A stretch of DNA of 64,000 bases from Typha latifolia (GCA_019914945.1 CM034101.1:7947188-8011187), one strand, 5' to 3'; positions 20,549 through 33,136 are shown, counted from the first letter of the stretch. Numbers and translations are program-made. Notes: generated from the sequence alone by a model not told the origin.

Positions 20549-22499
20549 CACTACATAGAAATCAGGCCCATATGCTTCTATCAATTCGTTTGCATATTCT
20601 ACGATCTTTAGGAAATAAATTAATCCTAACATCTAGATGATTTAGTAAGAAAACATATTAAACTCTTTTTAATTCTTTCGCAGATTAAGTTATAAATGAT
20701 CCTGACATCCTCGTGGTGAAGGAATCCCACGCAAATAGACTTGGATCTAATTAGATTTAAGAATTTAATTAAATATATTTAAGTTCATTTAGACCTTAAG
20801 TAAAACATAGAATAAATTCACATTTAAGTGAAACAAAATTCATCTAAACTAATATATCTCAATTAAACTAAAAGACGTGAATTTAAATATGCAAACGAAA
20901 AGTGAGCAATAATTCGATACTAACTAATTAGTTATTAAAAATAATTATCATCTATTAGCAAATTAAAGGGTATATAAGATATTTTGCATATGTGACTAGA
21001 TTAACTGATAAGTAAATTAGAATTTAAGTATTTTCTTATTACTTATCCTTATAACCGTTTCCTTAATAATGGGAGTGCAAACTTTTATTAATTTATTATT
21101 ATTTTTACCTTTTATAAGAAAATAAATATCTAAGATAAATAAATAAAATATAATTAATTTACCCTTATAATTTAGAAAAGTGACCCATACTTCCAGTTCA
21201 TATGACTGGTTACTTCCAGTTAATTTTATTTAGTATTATTTAATCTCAACAGTTAGATTAAGAGAGAGAAATTAATAGTTTTTATTAAATTATTTGTCAG
21301 GAAAAATACAAAAATACCAAAGGAAGTGACTATATGTAGACATGATAATTAAGTCCGACCCATCCAAACTCGACCCGAACTCGCCCAGTTTTAACCTGGC
21401 TAAGTTCGGTCCAAGCCCGATTTAGGCCCGGCCCGACCTAAACTTGAGATGATAGTGAGCGGCATGGGCTAAGCCTTTGCTTGCCCGGCACTGCCCGAAA
21501 GTCCGATCCACTACTCTCTTCTATGGGCCAACCCATAATGCACGCATATTTTTATAATTTTTTTAGTCCCACATTGGATATTTAGTAAACTATGTATCAA
21601 TATATAAGTATGTTGCCATAAAAGATAATTAAAATATCTTCGCCCATTAAACTCGGCCCAAAAAAATAAAATATTTTTATATTTAACCCATTGTGTTGGA
21701 CTCATTGTACCCAACACAATTAAGAAATTATATTTCCAACTTTTCGCTTTTGAATCCTCCAATATTCCTTCTCGAACAAAGCAGCCCATTTAAATAGAGG
21801 CGACTGAGATCTTCTTTTGGTAGAATTTCAATCAATACCTTCTTTAGCTCTCTATCTCCTTCATTATTTTCTTAGTTTTTCTCCCATTTTATAAGACTTT
21901 GACTTCTTTTTGGCTTGGAAGAAAAAAAAAATCACAATAATTTTCAGACAGAGCAGCAATCACAAATAATTAAATATCTTAATTGTCAATGCATAGAACC
22001 GATTCATGAAACAAAAATGAAGCACTACCATATACAGGAGTATTAGATGTTTGCCCTACTACTACAAAGTTGGACTAGACAACCAAGTTTAGTGGAGTTT
22101 GAAATTTTGCTTAACAATCAAGAGAAGTAATATAGACATCATTGATAAGACACACACGATGGCGTGTGTACCAATGTAGGAGGCGCCATTCCTCATATAG
22201 AGATTTGATTATGATCGATTTTATATTTTTATTTATTTATGGTATCTTTTATTTATTTATTATGTATGGTGTATTTTGCTTATTTTTCATTGTAGGTATA
22301 GATATAGATCCATTATTTTTTTTTTGAGATGAATAAAATTATTTGACTTTACTCATTTAAGAAAATGAGTGTGAGACCATTTTTAGAGTGGAGGTGTGAA
22401 ATCCCATTCCTTTTCTCCCTTTGTTTCCTCCTCCATCACTTTTTCTCCACTACGTTTTGTATTAAAGAGTTATCGTAAATAATTATTGATTATTGATAA
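20549..22499. other. AT-rich sequence, no gene; GGCCCG-rich fragment at 21345-21505
   Basis: 20549-21340 and 21660-22499 show no coding motif. 21345-21505 has repeated CCCGACC/GGCCCGGCC motifs like the subterminal parts of hAT-like elements, and ACTCGGCCC recurs near 21650. Ends and duplications were not identified. The ORFs at 21511-21789 and 22142-22327 lack recognisable motifs. Confidence 0.35.
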
Positions 22500-23060
22500 A
22501 GAAGAAAAATATGTTCGCCAAAAGCAAGAAGAGTGATCCGACAAGTAGAGGCAAGGTAAGTAGAAGAAGAGCATACAAAGTTGAAGGCTTAAGCCACAAA
22601 AATAAAATTCTGAAGAGAAAGAATATGAAATATTATTAAAGTGGCAAGATGAGACATATCAATAAAGATTGTAGAGTCAAGCTTAAAAATCAAATCTTGG
22701 TTACAAGGAACCAGGAAAGGAATCAAGTGCATGATTGGGGCTACTCTATTTCAGTGAAATATTAGATGGTGGCTCTCCAAAAGTTCGAAGCTTTGGCAAG
22801 TGTTAACTACCAATGTAATTGGATTGTTTATCCAGTTGCTTTCATCATTTGATCAATCAATGATTTGTCCAAGTTTCATGAGTTCATACAATACCAAAGA
22901 GATGATGCTGGTTCATCCAGCAGTGAATAAAAGTGTTGTCAAAATAGATAGAGTCACCTTGAAGAGCATTTTTCATGTTCTAAATATAACTAAAATATTC
23001 ATTTCTATCTAAGTAGAGGATGACAGCGGTGATCTTAATGAGACAATTGATATCAAGCTA
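22500..23060 (+). pseudogene. Copia gag-protease remnant
   Basis: The frames give a lysine/arginine-rich gag tail. A zinc knuckle follows, KYY*SGKMRHINKDCRVKLKN, in which the first Cys pair is lost. Then comes a decayed protease entry, NYQCNWIVYPVAFII, in place of the usual WIVDSGCSHH. Stops are frequent. The protein would be the N-terminal part of a TNT1-like polyprotein. Confidence 0.55.
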
Positions 23061-23259
23061 AGCATGTGTATCATAGTGTAGAAAAAATTAAGGCACAATA
23101 GCACTTTCTAGCACCTATCCGAAAAAAAGCAGCACTCTTTGCAGCACAAGAATACATATAGTTGTAGACTCTGATATTCACAAGGATATTAAATATTAAG
23201 TGAAAATTAGTTGTAACAACTAAAGTGTAATTAAGTTGACGCAAATCTAATTTTTTTTA

Positions 23260-23460
23260 ATATAGTACAATAAAACATATTAATGTTGAGAACCACTTTA
23301 TTTGGGAAAAGAAAATTAAGTCTGCGGATGTGTGTTCTCAAGATAACTTAAGAGGATTTTTTTTCTTCCTAAAGCTATTTCAAAGACCAAGTTAAAAATA
23401 TAAGCAAAACTTGGTTTGGTTACTCACAAGCTTGCACTAAGGAATATATTAAAAATTATT
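23260..23460 (+). pseudogene. Copia RNase H C-terminal remnant
   Basis: HINVENHFIWEKKIKSADVC and LPKAISKTKLKI*AKLGLV match the end of copia RNase H (H-I-x-V...HFIREKI... then ...LTKALxKxxF...KLGL). Between the gag/protease at 22500-23060 and this piece nearly all of integrase and RT is missing. 23470-23830 may be the adjoining LTR; it has a TATATAAAAG box at ~23611, but no boundaries were found. Confidence 0.5.
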
Positions 23461-23839
23461 GCTAAACCTACTTAGGTGTTCTATTTACGTAATGGTATTT
23501 AGCTTAACTAATTTGTATATTATTATCAAGGTTATTTTTAGTAGTGCTCATACTTATTAGGGCTGTTTTGGAAATACCATGTATCTTGTTATTTGGGGTC
23601 CTTTTTAGTTATATAAAAGTATGCAAGTTAATATCAAGATGACTCAGCGTATATGAGAGCTTCTAGATTTCTTTATTACTGGATTTAATCTTCTTAAGGA
23701 GTAAAAGAAGAGAGAGATCCAATTCAGCTCGGAATTTTACTAGACAAGAAATCGGTGACCTTCTTGCCTCTTGTGATTTGAAGACTTATGCTGGATTGCT
23801 ACCCATAATTGTTGACTCTTGTTGATATAGTAGCTAGCT

Positions 23840-25390
23840 AGCTTACTAGATATATGCATTTAGTCGTCTGGCCGGGTAATTGCTTATGTTATTATCTTCT
23901 TTTTTTTTGTTTTTTTTGTTTTTGTTTCTATCTGTAGCTGTACAATGCGTATAGGAAACGTTGGACTTTAAAGCTCGGAAGAGAGGAGGTTGAGAGAGGT
24001 ATTAGTTTGAGTTTCCACATCGAACTTCACAGAAAGTTATTAGTCCTCAGTCCTCAAAGAAGATGATTTATATTAACCTCTCAGTTATTTTATACGTAAC
24101 CCAATAATTGTAATTTGATTCCCCTCTTATAAAGGCGTGCAACAATCTTATGGAATAGTTTTGTGATTGTTTCAGTTTTCCAATCATATTCCTCCAGGTG
24201 AGTAAAACTGAAGTTTTGCTTGGCTGAGGATTTCAATCACCCAAAGTACAGGAGTACAGACCAGACAAGATAGTCAAGTTTTAGTTCTACGGCAAAAGTT
24301 TCTTCAAGGCCACGATCCGTGACTATCGGGAAATTGCCTGCCACCACCTCGTCATTCACTTGGGAGATTGATGTTGACATACTATTTTCCCTGCATCAGT
24401 TTAGAACAATCTCACACCCAAAACTATTCCTTTCTGTCCTTCTATGCATATCATAACACTAGTTTTCTGCAGAGATGAACTGAGCTTTGCTTCAGTGGAG
24501 CCAAGATTATTTTCCCTTTAGGAGAGGAAAGATGGAAAAGAACAAAGTGCCTGCAGTTGTCAATTCTTTTAACTGGCAGAACCACTAAAACCAGCTGAGG
24601 CGACGTATATAATTGCCACTACTCGTGACATGGATAGTACCATATGCATATAACATCCTCCTCCAATTTTTCTTTTCTTTAAATTAATTAAATTTTAATT
24701 TATAAATGTTGTTGGTTTAGGAAAAGAAGCTAGAGAAGGGAAGGAAGACTCTGAACAAAAATTAATTGTCCTCCTCCAATAGCAAGCCAACATCAGACTA
24801 TATAATTTTTTATTATAACATAGAAAATTTTCTCGAGTTTTAAATTGAAGTATTGAGTAATTATCTGATTTTGGACCAAAATCCTAGCTCAGTTAATTAC
24901 TATCTTTATGGGGAAGGAAACAAAGGCCTTTCTAGATCGTTGTTAATTTTCCCATGTTGATTCTTTAGTCGTTCACTAGAAAAATGATGTTGACCTCCAA
25001 TTATCCTGTATCGAGTTTAGAATAACATCTTGCTTAACTTACCTTTCTTTTGTTTTCCATGCATGTATACGAAAAGTTGGTCACTTCCTTTGATGCTGCA
25101 AGAGTAAGTAGTCTTTCAAGGGAAAGTTTAAGGTGCTGATGTTGGAGGAGAAAGCGAAATGGTGAAGAGAATCGAAGGCTATTCTAGTTCTAGTTATGAC
25201 ACTGGCTAGCTTAAGAAATGAAAGATACTATAAGGTAATGTTCATGCTAGCTGATCCCTTTCCATGCACACAAATCACCACTTCTCGATCACCATTATGG
25301 GTTGCTACTGGTTCCAGTTCTCCATCAAGCATGCAATCAGGTTGTGTTGGACTAGCTTGTAAAGAGTGATATATATTAACTTTTATTATT
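23840..25390. other. No gene recognised
   Basis: The sequence has a T-rich run at ~23900-23930 and no ORF with a known motif. The 148-codon minus ORF at 25228-25674 crosses a GTA microsatellite and has no recognisable domain. Confidence 0.4.
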
Positions 25391-25391
25391 A

Positions 25392-25398
25392 TTATTAT

Positions 25399-25436
<38 letters not shown>

Positions 25437-25437
25437 T
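25392..25437 (+). repeat. ATT/AGT trinucleotide microsatellite
   Basis: An ATT run passes directly into about 12 copies of AGT (GTAGTAGTAG). Confidence 0.95.
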
Positions 25438-25977
25438 TGAAGAATTGGTATGGAAGCATTTTACGATAGAACTATATTTATGTTTTTCTTTACGTACGGC
25501 ACATCTAAGGTGGCAACTGATGATTGAATCAAAATGATGATGATAAGACTGAGCAGTAAATGCTGTGATGCCAGTTGGCCAATACTGAAGTAAAAACTTT
25601 CTTTGTTCTTTTTTTGCTTTGAGAAAATCCAGAGAGCATCGTATCCTCTGATGAAGTGTCATCATATGATTCATTTATCTATGACCAAGATCTGCGTCTT
25701 TTCCTCGAACACTGCACCCAATCTTTGATGAAGCATCACAAACATAATGGTCCCTATTTCCCCAGCTGCTGTTTTCCTTAGGGAATCAAATCGATAGAGC
25801 TCTCTCTCCTCTCGCCTCTCTCTTCCCCTCTCCTCTCTCTCTCTCCTCTCTTTATGGTTGTATGAGACTATAACCTCTTTAATGATCCTCTCTCTCCCCT
25901 TTTCCGTATCACATGTTGTGGTTGTCAGGCCATACCTTTAAGCTAGTTGATGAATCTTTCTTCCCCTCCTTGGTTGC

Positions 25978-26118
<141 letters not shown>

Positions 26119-27069
26119 GTTGATGCAAAACTTTATCAATGCCACAGCTTTTGGCTTTGTAATTTGCAACATGGTTTCCTTTTTATTGCTCAATAGTCCC
26201 AATTCTCGTGCTCCCCATCCCACAGGCTCAAACAAATACCAGCTTTCCCACTTTTCCCTCGCCCCATTTTTTTTATCTTTTTTTTTTTTGCTGTTTAAGG
26301 AAACCCAATTGAATCGGGTCCATTGTTGTGACTTGAGAGGGTGGCAAAGTTGCCCTTATCCCTCCTCTTGCTGAGCCATTTGGATGAAAAGATCATGTGG
26401 TCTACTAGTAATGCGACAAAAAGACTTTCATCCATGCATTTGCTTAATTATAACATGTGAAGAGGATTGAGATTTAGTATGAACTGATTTCGTACAAATT
26501 GGTCTAGGCTTTTTCATATATCAAAACGCGTCAATTGCATGCATTCAATAGCCTAATTGAATTTGTTGTAACACTATGGGTTGCCGTTCCCATGTATTCA
26601 ATTTATTAAGTGATCAAAATTAATGAATATGTGTGATCGATAAGCTGGTATGTCTCAATCAGGTTTGCTTTAATCATATAGCCCTTATTTTATGATAATT
26701 AATATCCTGATGCGTGCATCCAATAATTCTAATTGCACTTTATTCTGACTCCGTTGCAGTTATTTTTTTATCAGTGACACAATCAAGATTGTCAAATGTG
26801 TATCATTATTATGTTAACATGTTCGAATCAATTCGAAATGACCACCAAATTGTTTACTCTATGTGCTTAGGTGGTGCTAGACGGTGGTTCGACGAGTAGA
26901 TGGTGCAGTGTTGGTGACAACTTGGGCACTATCTCCTAATGATTCTATTATTCTTACTAAGGTCTGGTCAATGTAGAACTGTAACTTACATTGGCGTCAG
27001 ATAAAGTTTTAGTGGAATTAGACTCCCCTCGAACTAGTGAAGATTCGGTTACGATTCAACCAAGATGAG
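26119..27069. other. No gene recognised
   Basis: AT-rich sequence without coding motifs. The 61-codon ORF at 26714-26899 ends in LGGARRWFDE and has no match I recognise. Confidence 0.4.
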
Positions 27070-27740
27070 TCCAGGGCATTTTGTTTAGTGCTCAGCAGGT
27101 TTGTTTCGGGTATTACAATTTAGATCGTGCAGTTTGTTTTATCTTTTTCTTGGTTAGTATTAGCTATTTCTTTAGTATTTCAAATAAAACCCTAGATTAC
27201 TATTTGATTTGACTTGTGTTTAGCTGAGTCAAAACTAAATCGAAACCATGTTGGCTGATCAAGTCAAGGTAGCTACCAATAAATAGATGTGGTGTGCACT
27301 TGAGTCGAATATTGAGATTTATCGAGTCTTCTTCTTGCTATCTTCTCTCCTCTCCTTATTCCCTTCGACTAGACTTGGCTGACCACCTTGATCACCCACG
27401 TCACCTCCCTTATCATTTGATCGACACCTCCTATCCCTAGGATAGGATCCTCCTCTCCCACATTGACATTTCTATCGACCCATTACACCATCTCATACTC
27501 TAACGCCTCACCACCATCACTCAACCTAGCATCACACTTTTTGTCCTTTCCAACATTTAGTCACTTTTTAGTTGATATCTTAGGATCTAATTAGCCAAAC
27601 TTTGTGATGTATTGAAAAGCTCTCTTCCGGAGTAATAAAATATTCAAATTTTAAGAGGTTCCAATAAGAATATTTCTCAAAATTTCTCTCACAAGATCTG
27701 CCGTGGAATCTCTCTAAAGACCATTGCTAATCGAATCAAA
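27070..27740 (+). repeat. Gypsy LTR remnant
   Basis: It resembles the element A LTR in layout: an AAACCCTAGATTA...AGCTGAGTC region, an AATAAATAGATGTGG box, a CT-rich stretch with TTGGCTGACCACC, then GTTGATATCTTAGGATCTAATTAGCC before an AAAGCTCTCTTCCGG block. No ends, duplication or coding part is visible. Confidence 0.5.
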
Positions 27741-30430
27741 TGGCCATTTTTCCCATCGGTTAGATTAAAGCTCGTAATAGGTTCTAAACAAAGAAATGTC
27801 TTCTCTTAGCATATTAAAGACATTGTTGTTGAGATTTTTTACGCTTTCCTCTCTTTGTTGATGTAAAATTTTTTTATGTATATAAAAAAGTTAATCTCAC
27901 TACGAATTGAGCAGTTAACCAGGATGAGGCCACCTCCCATATTTCTATTTTGGGGGCACGGTGGCCCGTTGACTTGTTACACATTTTATTGGAGGACTGT
28001 TGCATTGTCTATTGTGGCACAAAAGCTCCCAGCTGAATACATATTTATATTTCAAAAACAAAAAAAAGAATTTAGATAAGCCTAGATATTTAGACAAGCT
28101 GAGGAAGGGAGAGAGATAGAATAGGGTAGTTTGGTCATTATCTCACTAATTTTTTAATCAAGAGGATAAATATCTTTGGATTCTCCCCTTTTCTTCACCT
28201 CTTCGGCCAGGTGGGTCATCAAAACATCTTCTAAAACAAAGACAAGGTGAGCATAGAAGACCCACTAAAACCACTACACCTAACCTTGTAATCTTGATTT
28301 ATAATCAATTTTATTCTACTTTATTTGGAGCAAATGATATGTCGACGTATGCATACGATTAAAGAATTGAAGAATCGTCCAAGGAAAAGTGCCTGAAAGG
28401 ACTCAAAAGAGATTGTAATCCGAGCAAATTTTATTTTTCTTACCTTTTCTCAAAAGGGGTGATTAGAAAAATGACTACTAAGTATGATCGATTGTGATCC
28501 CATTGATGAATTAATTGCACCCATTATAGCTGATCTCTGATACGTCTCAATACACGCCATCTCACACTATAGATGGTATGATTTGATGTATGACAGGTAA
28601 TTGCTTGACTCTCTCTCTCCCCTAAACCTAATACATTTGAAATTATATTAGTGGGGTCGAACCTATACTTTTAGCTGTTTAATTTTCGATCAATTAAAGA
28701 CTAGATTTAACCTGAAATCACTCTATAGTCAAAAGGACTTCTTTACCTAATTCTCATTACAATCTTTTCAAATATATCTTTTTTTTTTTAAAAAAAAAAT
28801 ACTATATTTGCCCAATCCATCCTATATCTTATTGTATTAATTGTTAACTTCGTAAAACATCATAGGAAACGTGACAATTTTATCAATTTTATAGAATAAT
28901 GATAGCATATGCAGAATATTTTGAATAGGTTTCCTATTAGTTTAAAACTACGAGAATTATTTTTAATCTACCTTTTAATGATCGAATTTCGAGGAGAAAA
29001 AAACGTGCACGAAAAGCCCACGCAATGCGCACGAAAAAACTAACTAATATAATCTAATATAATCCCCCCCGACACTCATTCCATACTTTATCTCACTAAG
29101 TTTGCTAATTTGCGTTTAAGAAAATGATGAGCAAACTGATTAATTTCAATTCTTATATATAAGTGCCCTCTCTCTCATATTCATCTAATTTTCTCTTTAC
29201 TATACTTAATGTTTGAGTATCTAATTTGACTGCAAAACAACAAATTACTTAGGATAATATTACTTTTTATTTTCTTATTTTATATTAATTGTTTATAAGT
29301 ATTATTGCTTGTAGTGAGATATGTATTTTATTTAGGAATAATTTCGTTTTTACTTCATAAACTATTTTCTGTACCTTTGAACTATTAGAATTATTTCGCT
29401 TAACTCATTTTGTTAGTCAGGTGATGAAAATATCTCTCATATACGCGTGTAAATTACATGAAGATTTTATGATAACAAAAATATTCTTACCTTGTCAAAT
29501 AAAAACCCATTACCCTTCTTCAATCAAAGCTTACCCCAATTCCCACCCTCTTCTCCAAATATTTGCAGTCCCCCATCCCCTTCTCCAATCTTTGTAACCT
29601 CCCAACTCTGTTAAAGAATCATTTCCTTTTGTTCTTCAAGTTGTAGCACCTCCAAGTTGCTCTCCTAACTAGTATCTTCAACCTCCTACCGATCTTCAAG
29701 CTGATAGAGAGAGAGGAAGAGATGAAGAGAGGAAAGGAGGATGGTTCAGGGTGGGGATGTTACTCAAAGTGGAGAGGAGAGCATCGGGTGAGATGTGCTC
29801 CGGGTAGAGAGAGGAGAGAAAGGGAGGAGATGAACAAGAGGAGATGACAATTTCATCCATTCTCTAAATTTCGTCTAAGGCATTAAGGGGGTATGGTATT
29901 TTTGCACTGGAGTTTAAATGGAATGATTTTGTTATAATTTCAAAAGCTATAATGGTTACAGAGTGAATCGAAAGGTGGATCAATTTATTTTTATATATAC
30001 GAAATACCTTAATATTAGATTGAATTAGATATTTTCCAACAAATTCAAGCTACAAGGGTAAAATGAATTTTTTTTAACCATCTTGGTTAAGTTTGATCAA
30101 TGAGATGCAATTGTGAAAGAGTGTTATAATGGCAACTATAGCAAATTAGGCTCATTTGTTTCTTCTAATTTACATAAGAGCTCTTAAGCACAAAAACTTA
30201 TTTTTATTATTTTAAAAAATTAAAAAGGTTTTTATATGCAAATACACCCCCCTCAAAACAAAAGAGCAGAGAAAGAGTGACAATTTATTTGCACCATAAA
30301 GATTAAGGAGTAGGTTAGTCTGTGGGTCTCTTGTGCAATTTGAGCCATGGACTAGGACTAGGGCTAGCTGGTGTGGTTCCACTACAAAACTGCAGTACCA
30401 ACTACTCCCACCACATTGAGAATAATAAAT
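27741..30430. other. No gene recognised
   Basis: Mostly AT-rich. It contains a 10-base T run joined to a 10-base A run (~28779-28799), which is a perfect small palindrome, and a GA/CT-rich piece at 29500-29840. Nothing with coding character was seen. Confidence 0.4.
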
Positions 30431-30451
30431 ATAAAAAAGTATAGATATACA

Positions 30452-30460
30452 TATAAATAG
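30452..30460 (+). promoter_or_regulatory. Possible TATA box for the BED-finger gene
   Basis: TATAAATAG lies ~550 bases before the ATG at 31004. It would place transcription start near 30490 and give a ~515-base leader. The choice is speculative because several AT-rich boxes exist here. Confidence 0.25.
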
Positions 30461-30779
30461 TAGCACATCCACAGATCAACATGTACAAATTCCTCAGTAT
30501 TTTTATGCAATAGACTTGTACCCTAATAAATTTAATACTCATGTACCAGAAGCATTCCCTTACAGGGGGTGGTCAACCCGGCTGAAAGACCACAGAAGAA
30601 GAAGAATAGCAACATTTCCTTAAATTCCTAGGTTGCCCTCTCACTTCTTTCTACTACTGCTACACTATAATAAGGCACATGGAACAATAAGCCCCACAAA
30701 GGAAGACTTCTTTTGCCCCTCCATACACACAAAGAAACAAAGGCCTTGTTAGAGACAAACTAGAGTGGAAGAAGAGCAA

Positions 30780-30821
30780 AAGAGAGAGAGAGAGAGAGAG
30801 CCCCAGAGATATAGAGCGAGA

Positions 30822-30848
<27 letters not shown>
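30780..30848 (+). repeat. GA-rich leader microsatellite
   Basis: Two GA runs (about 30780-30800 and 30825-30848) are separated by CCCCAGAGATATAGAGCGAGAGC. GA repeats upstream of plant genes are known targets of BBR/BPC GAGA-binding factors. Whether that applies here is inference. Confidence 0.8.
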
Positions 30849-30853
<5 letters not shown>

Positions 30854-30896
30854 CAAAAGATAAAATACAAAAGAAAAAAAGAGAAATTAAATTACG

Positions 30897-30965
30897 ATGG
30901 ACGGAGACGAATTCACAAGATGTTCGACGATAGGTCTGAGAGAGAGTAGTAACTGCTACATGTAA
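30897..30965 (+). promoter_or_regulatory. Upstream ORFs, including an AUG-stop
   Basis: A 22-codon upstream ORF (MDGDEFTRCSTIGLRESSNC..) runs from 30897 to TAA at 30963-30965. Its last sense codon is an ATG immediately followed by the stop (ATGTAA, 30960-30965), so it is also a minimal AUG-stop. A second overlapping ORF of nine codons starts at 30920 and stops at 30947-30949. All lie 39-107 bases before the main ATG and would be translated first if the leader includes them. Confidence 0.6.
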
Positions 30966-31003
30966 CAAAGAGAAGGCGAAGCGCTGTGTTTTTTTGTACA
31001 CCA

Positions 31004-33136
31004 ATGGCAGCAGAGCCATCGACCGCGGCGGCGGAGGAAGCGGCGGCGCGAGCGGTGCACAAGCGATACGAGGCGCTGACGACGGTGAGGACGAAGGCGA
31101 TCAAGGGGAAGGGCGCGTGGTACTGGTCCCATCTCGAGCCAATCTTGGTGCAGAACTCCGAGACGGGTCTTCCCAAAGCGGTGAAGCTCCGGTGCTCCCT
31201 TTGCGACGCCATCTTCTCTGCTTCCAACCCTTCGAGGACCGCGTCCGAACACCTTAAGCGCGGGACTTGCCCGAACTTTTCGTCGCCTCCGAAACCCATC
31301 TCGTCCATTGCTCCTTGCTCCTCTTCCAGGCCCAATCTTGGTCGGAAACGCTCTTCTCACCTCGCTCTGATCGACCCATCTCAGCCGACGCAAGCGCTTG
31401 TGCTGTCCGGCGGGAAGGACGATTTGGGTGCTCTCGCCATGCTTCGAGACAGCGTCAAGAAGCTTAAATCCCCCAAAACTTCCCCTGGTCCACCCCTCTC
31501 CAGGACCCAAATCGATTCTTCTCTTGCTCTGTTGTCAGATTGGTTCTACGAGTCGTTTGGTGCAGTGTCTTTGTCTTCCATAGAGCACCCAAAGCTGCGA
31601 GCTTTTCTCCACCAAGTTGGTCTCCCACCTCTCTCCCGAAGCGACCTCGTCGGTCCACGTCTCGACGCGCGCTTCGACGCCGCTCGTGCCGACGTCGACG
31701 CACGCGTCCACGAGGCGCTCTTCTTCCAGCTCGCTTCCGATGGGTGGAGACCCAATTCTTCGTCGTCTTCTTCTTCTCTCGTTGCTTTATCACTTAATCT
31801 CCCCAATGGCACCTCCGTCTTCCACAGCGCTTTGCCCTTGCATGCTCCAGCGATGTCGGATTACGCCGACGACGTGCTCTGGAACGCCATCATCGATGTC
31901 TGCGGAAATGGTAGTCTTCACCGGTGCGCAGGGATCGTTGCTGATCGCTTCAAGTCGAAAGCTTTGCGAAGTATCGAGGACAAACACCACTGGATGGTGA
32001 ACCTCTCGTGCCAAGTACAGAGCTTTCACAACCTTGTAAAAGACTTCCACCGCGAACTCTCTCTCTTCCATAATGTTAGTTCAAGTTGCTCCAAGATTGC
32101 GAACTATTTCAACTCTAATTCCCAAGTCCGGAAAACCTTCCACAAGTATCAGCTCCAAGAGGTCGATCACACCAGTCTACTCCGTGTTGCCGACGCAGAC
32201 ACCCCCGTCTTTGCAATGCTAGAGGACATCTTGGCTTCTGCTCAAGCAATTCAATTGGTAAACTTGGATGAGTCTTATAAGATTCTGTGCTTGGAGGACC
32301 CAATTGGGAGGGAATTGGGGGAGATGATTCGGGATATGGGGTTTTGGAATAATGTAGAGGCGGTGCACTCCCTAGTGAAGCTGATCAATGGCATGGCACA
32401 GGAGATGGAGGTGGAGCGGCCGCTTGTTGGGCAATGCCTGCCGCTTTGGGAAGAACTGCGGTCGAAGGTGAAGGACTGTTGTGCTAAATTTAACATTGAG
32501 GACACACCTGTTGAGAAGGTAATCGACAAACGGTTCAAGAAGAACTACCATCCGGCGTGGTCGGCAGCATTCGTGTTGGATCCGCTTTACTTGGTCAAGG
32601 ATGCGAGCGGAAGGTATCTCCCACCATTCAAGTGCCTGACTCCAGAGCAGGAGAAGGATGTCGACAAGCTGATCACCAGAATGGTGTCGAGGGAAGAAGC
32701 GCACATCGCACTGATGGAGCTGATGAAGTGGAGGTCAGAGGGGATGGATCCATTGTATGCACAGGCAGTCCAGGTAAAGCAGCTCGATCCAACGACAGGG
32801 AAGATGAGGATTGCTAACCCACAGAGCAGCCGGCTCGTGTGGGAGACATGTCTGAGTGAGTTCAAGTCGCTAGGGAAGGTGGCTGTGAGGCTAATCTTCC
32901 TTCATGCTACGGCATGTGGGGTCAAGTATTGTACGCCGGTGATGCGGTGGTTGTCTACTCCTGGGCGGTCAGGAGCTAGTATAGAACGAGTCAACAAGTT
33001 GCTATTTATCACTGCTCATTCTAAGCTAGAAAGGAGGGATTTTTCCAATGAGGAAGACAAGGATGCAGATCTCTTCGCCGATGAGGAGGACAATGTGCTA
33101 AATGAGTCGCCCTTCATGGAACCCTCCTCAGTGTAA
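31004..33136 (+). CDS. hAT-transposase-derived BED zinc-finger protein
   Basis: This is an uninterrupted single-exon ORF of 710 codons from ATG 31004 (MAAEPSTAAAEEAAARAVHK). The frame is open six codons further up without an earlier ATG, and the context CCAATGGC is good. A BED-like finger is visible at C64-x2-C67...H83-x5-C89 (KLRCSLCDAIF...SEHLKRGTC). A Ser/Pro-rich linker follows, then a long transposase-like body with IVADRFKSKALRSIEDKHHWMVNLSCQ, a pattern of plant hAT-derived proteins (Arabidopsis At1g12380-like). The end has RWLSTPGRSGASIERVNKL and an acidic tail of about 30 residues. No terminal repeats or target duplication were seen around it, and the intact frame amid decayed elements suggests a domesticated gene. 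It is probably a nuclear DNA-binding protein; its target and role are unknown. Confidence 0.88.
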   Translation: MAAEPSTAAAEEAAARAVHKRYEALTTVRTKAIKGKGAWYWSHLEPILVQNSETGLPKAVKLRCSLCDAIFSASNPSRTASEHLKRGTCPNFSSPPKPISSIAPCSSSRPNLGRKRSSHLALIDPSQPTQALVLSGGKDDLGALAMLRDSVKKLKSPKTSPGPPLSRTQIDSSLALLSDWFYESFGAVSLSSIEHPKLRAFLHQVGLPPLSRSDLVGPRLDARFDAARADVDARVHEALFFQLASDGWRPNSSSSSSSLVALSLNLPNGTSVFHSALPLHAPAMSDYADDVLWNAIIDVCGNGSLHRCAGIVADRFKSKALRSIEDKHHWMVNLSCQVQSFHNLVKDFHRELSLFHNVSSSCSKIANYFNSNSQVRKTFHKYQLQEVDHTSLLRVADADTPVFAMLEDILASAQAIQLVNLDESYKILCLEDPIGRELGEMIRDMGFWNNVEAVHSLVKLINGMAQEMEVERPLVGQCLPLWEELRSKVKDCCAKFNIEDTPVEKVIDKRFKKNYHPAWSAAFVLDPLYLVKDASGRYLPPFKCLTPEQEKDVDKLITRMVSREEAHIALMELMKWRSEGMDPLYAQAVQVKQLDPTTGKMRIANPQSSRLVWETCLSEFKSLGKVAVRLIFLHATACGVKYCTPVMRWLSTPGRSGASIERVNKLLFITAHSKLERRDFSNEEDKDADLFADEEDNVLNESPFMEPSSV

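Noticed and set aside
28770..28800. Ten T joined to ten A, perfect palindrome
   Set aside because: It is a homopolymer junction, likely chance or slippage, with no terminator context.
29330..29960. Possible MITE with loosely inverted ends around a CT/GA-rich core
   Set aside because: End similarity is patchy and no target duplication was found.
30913..32865. Many long ORFs on the minus and other plus frames across the BED-finger gene
   Set aside because: They are shadows of a GC-rich coding region. Only the +31004 frame has a recognised domain and runs unbroken for 710 codons.
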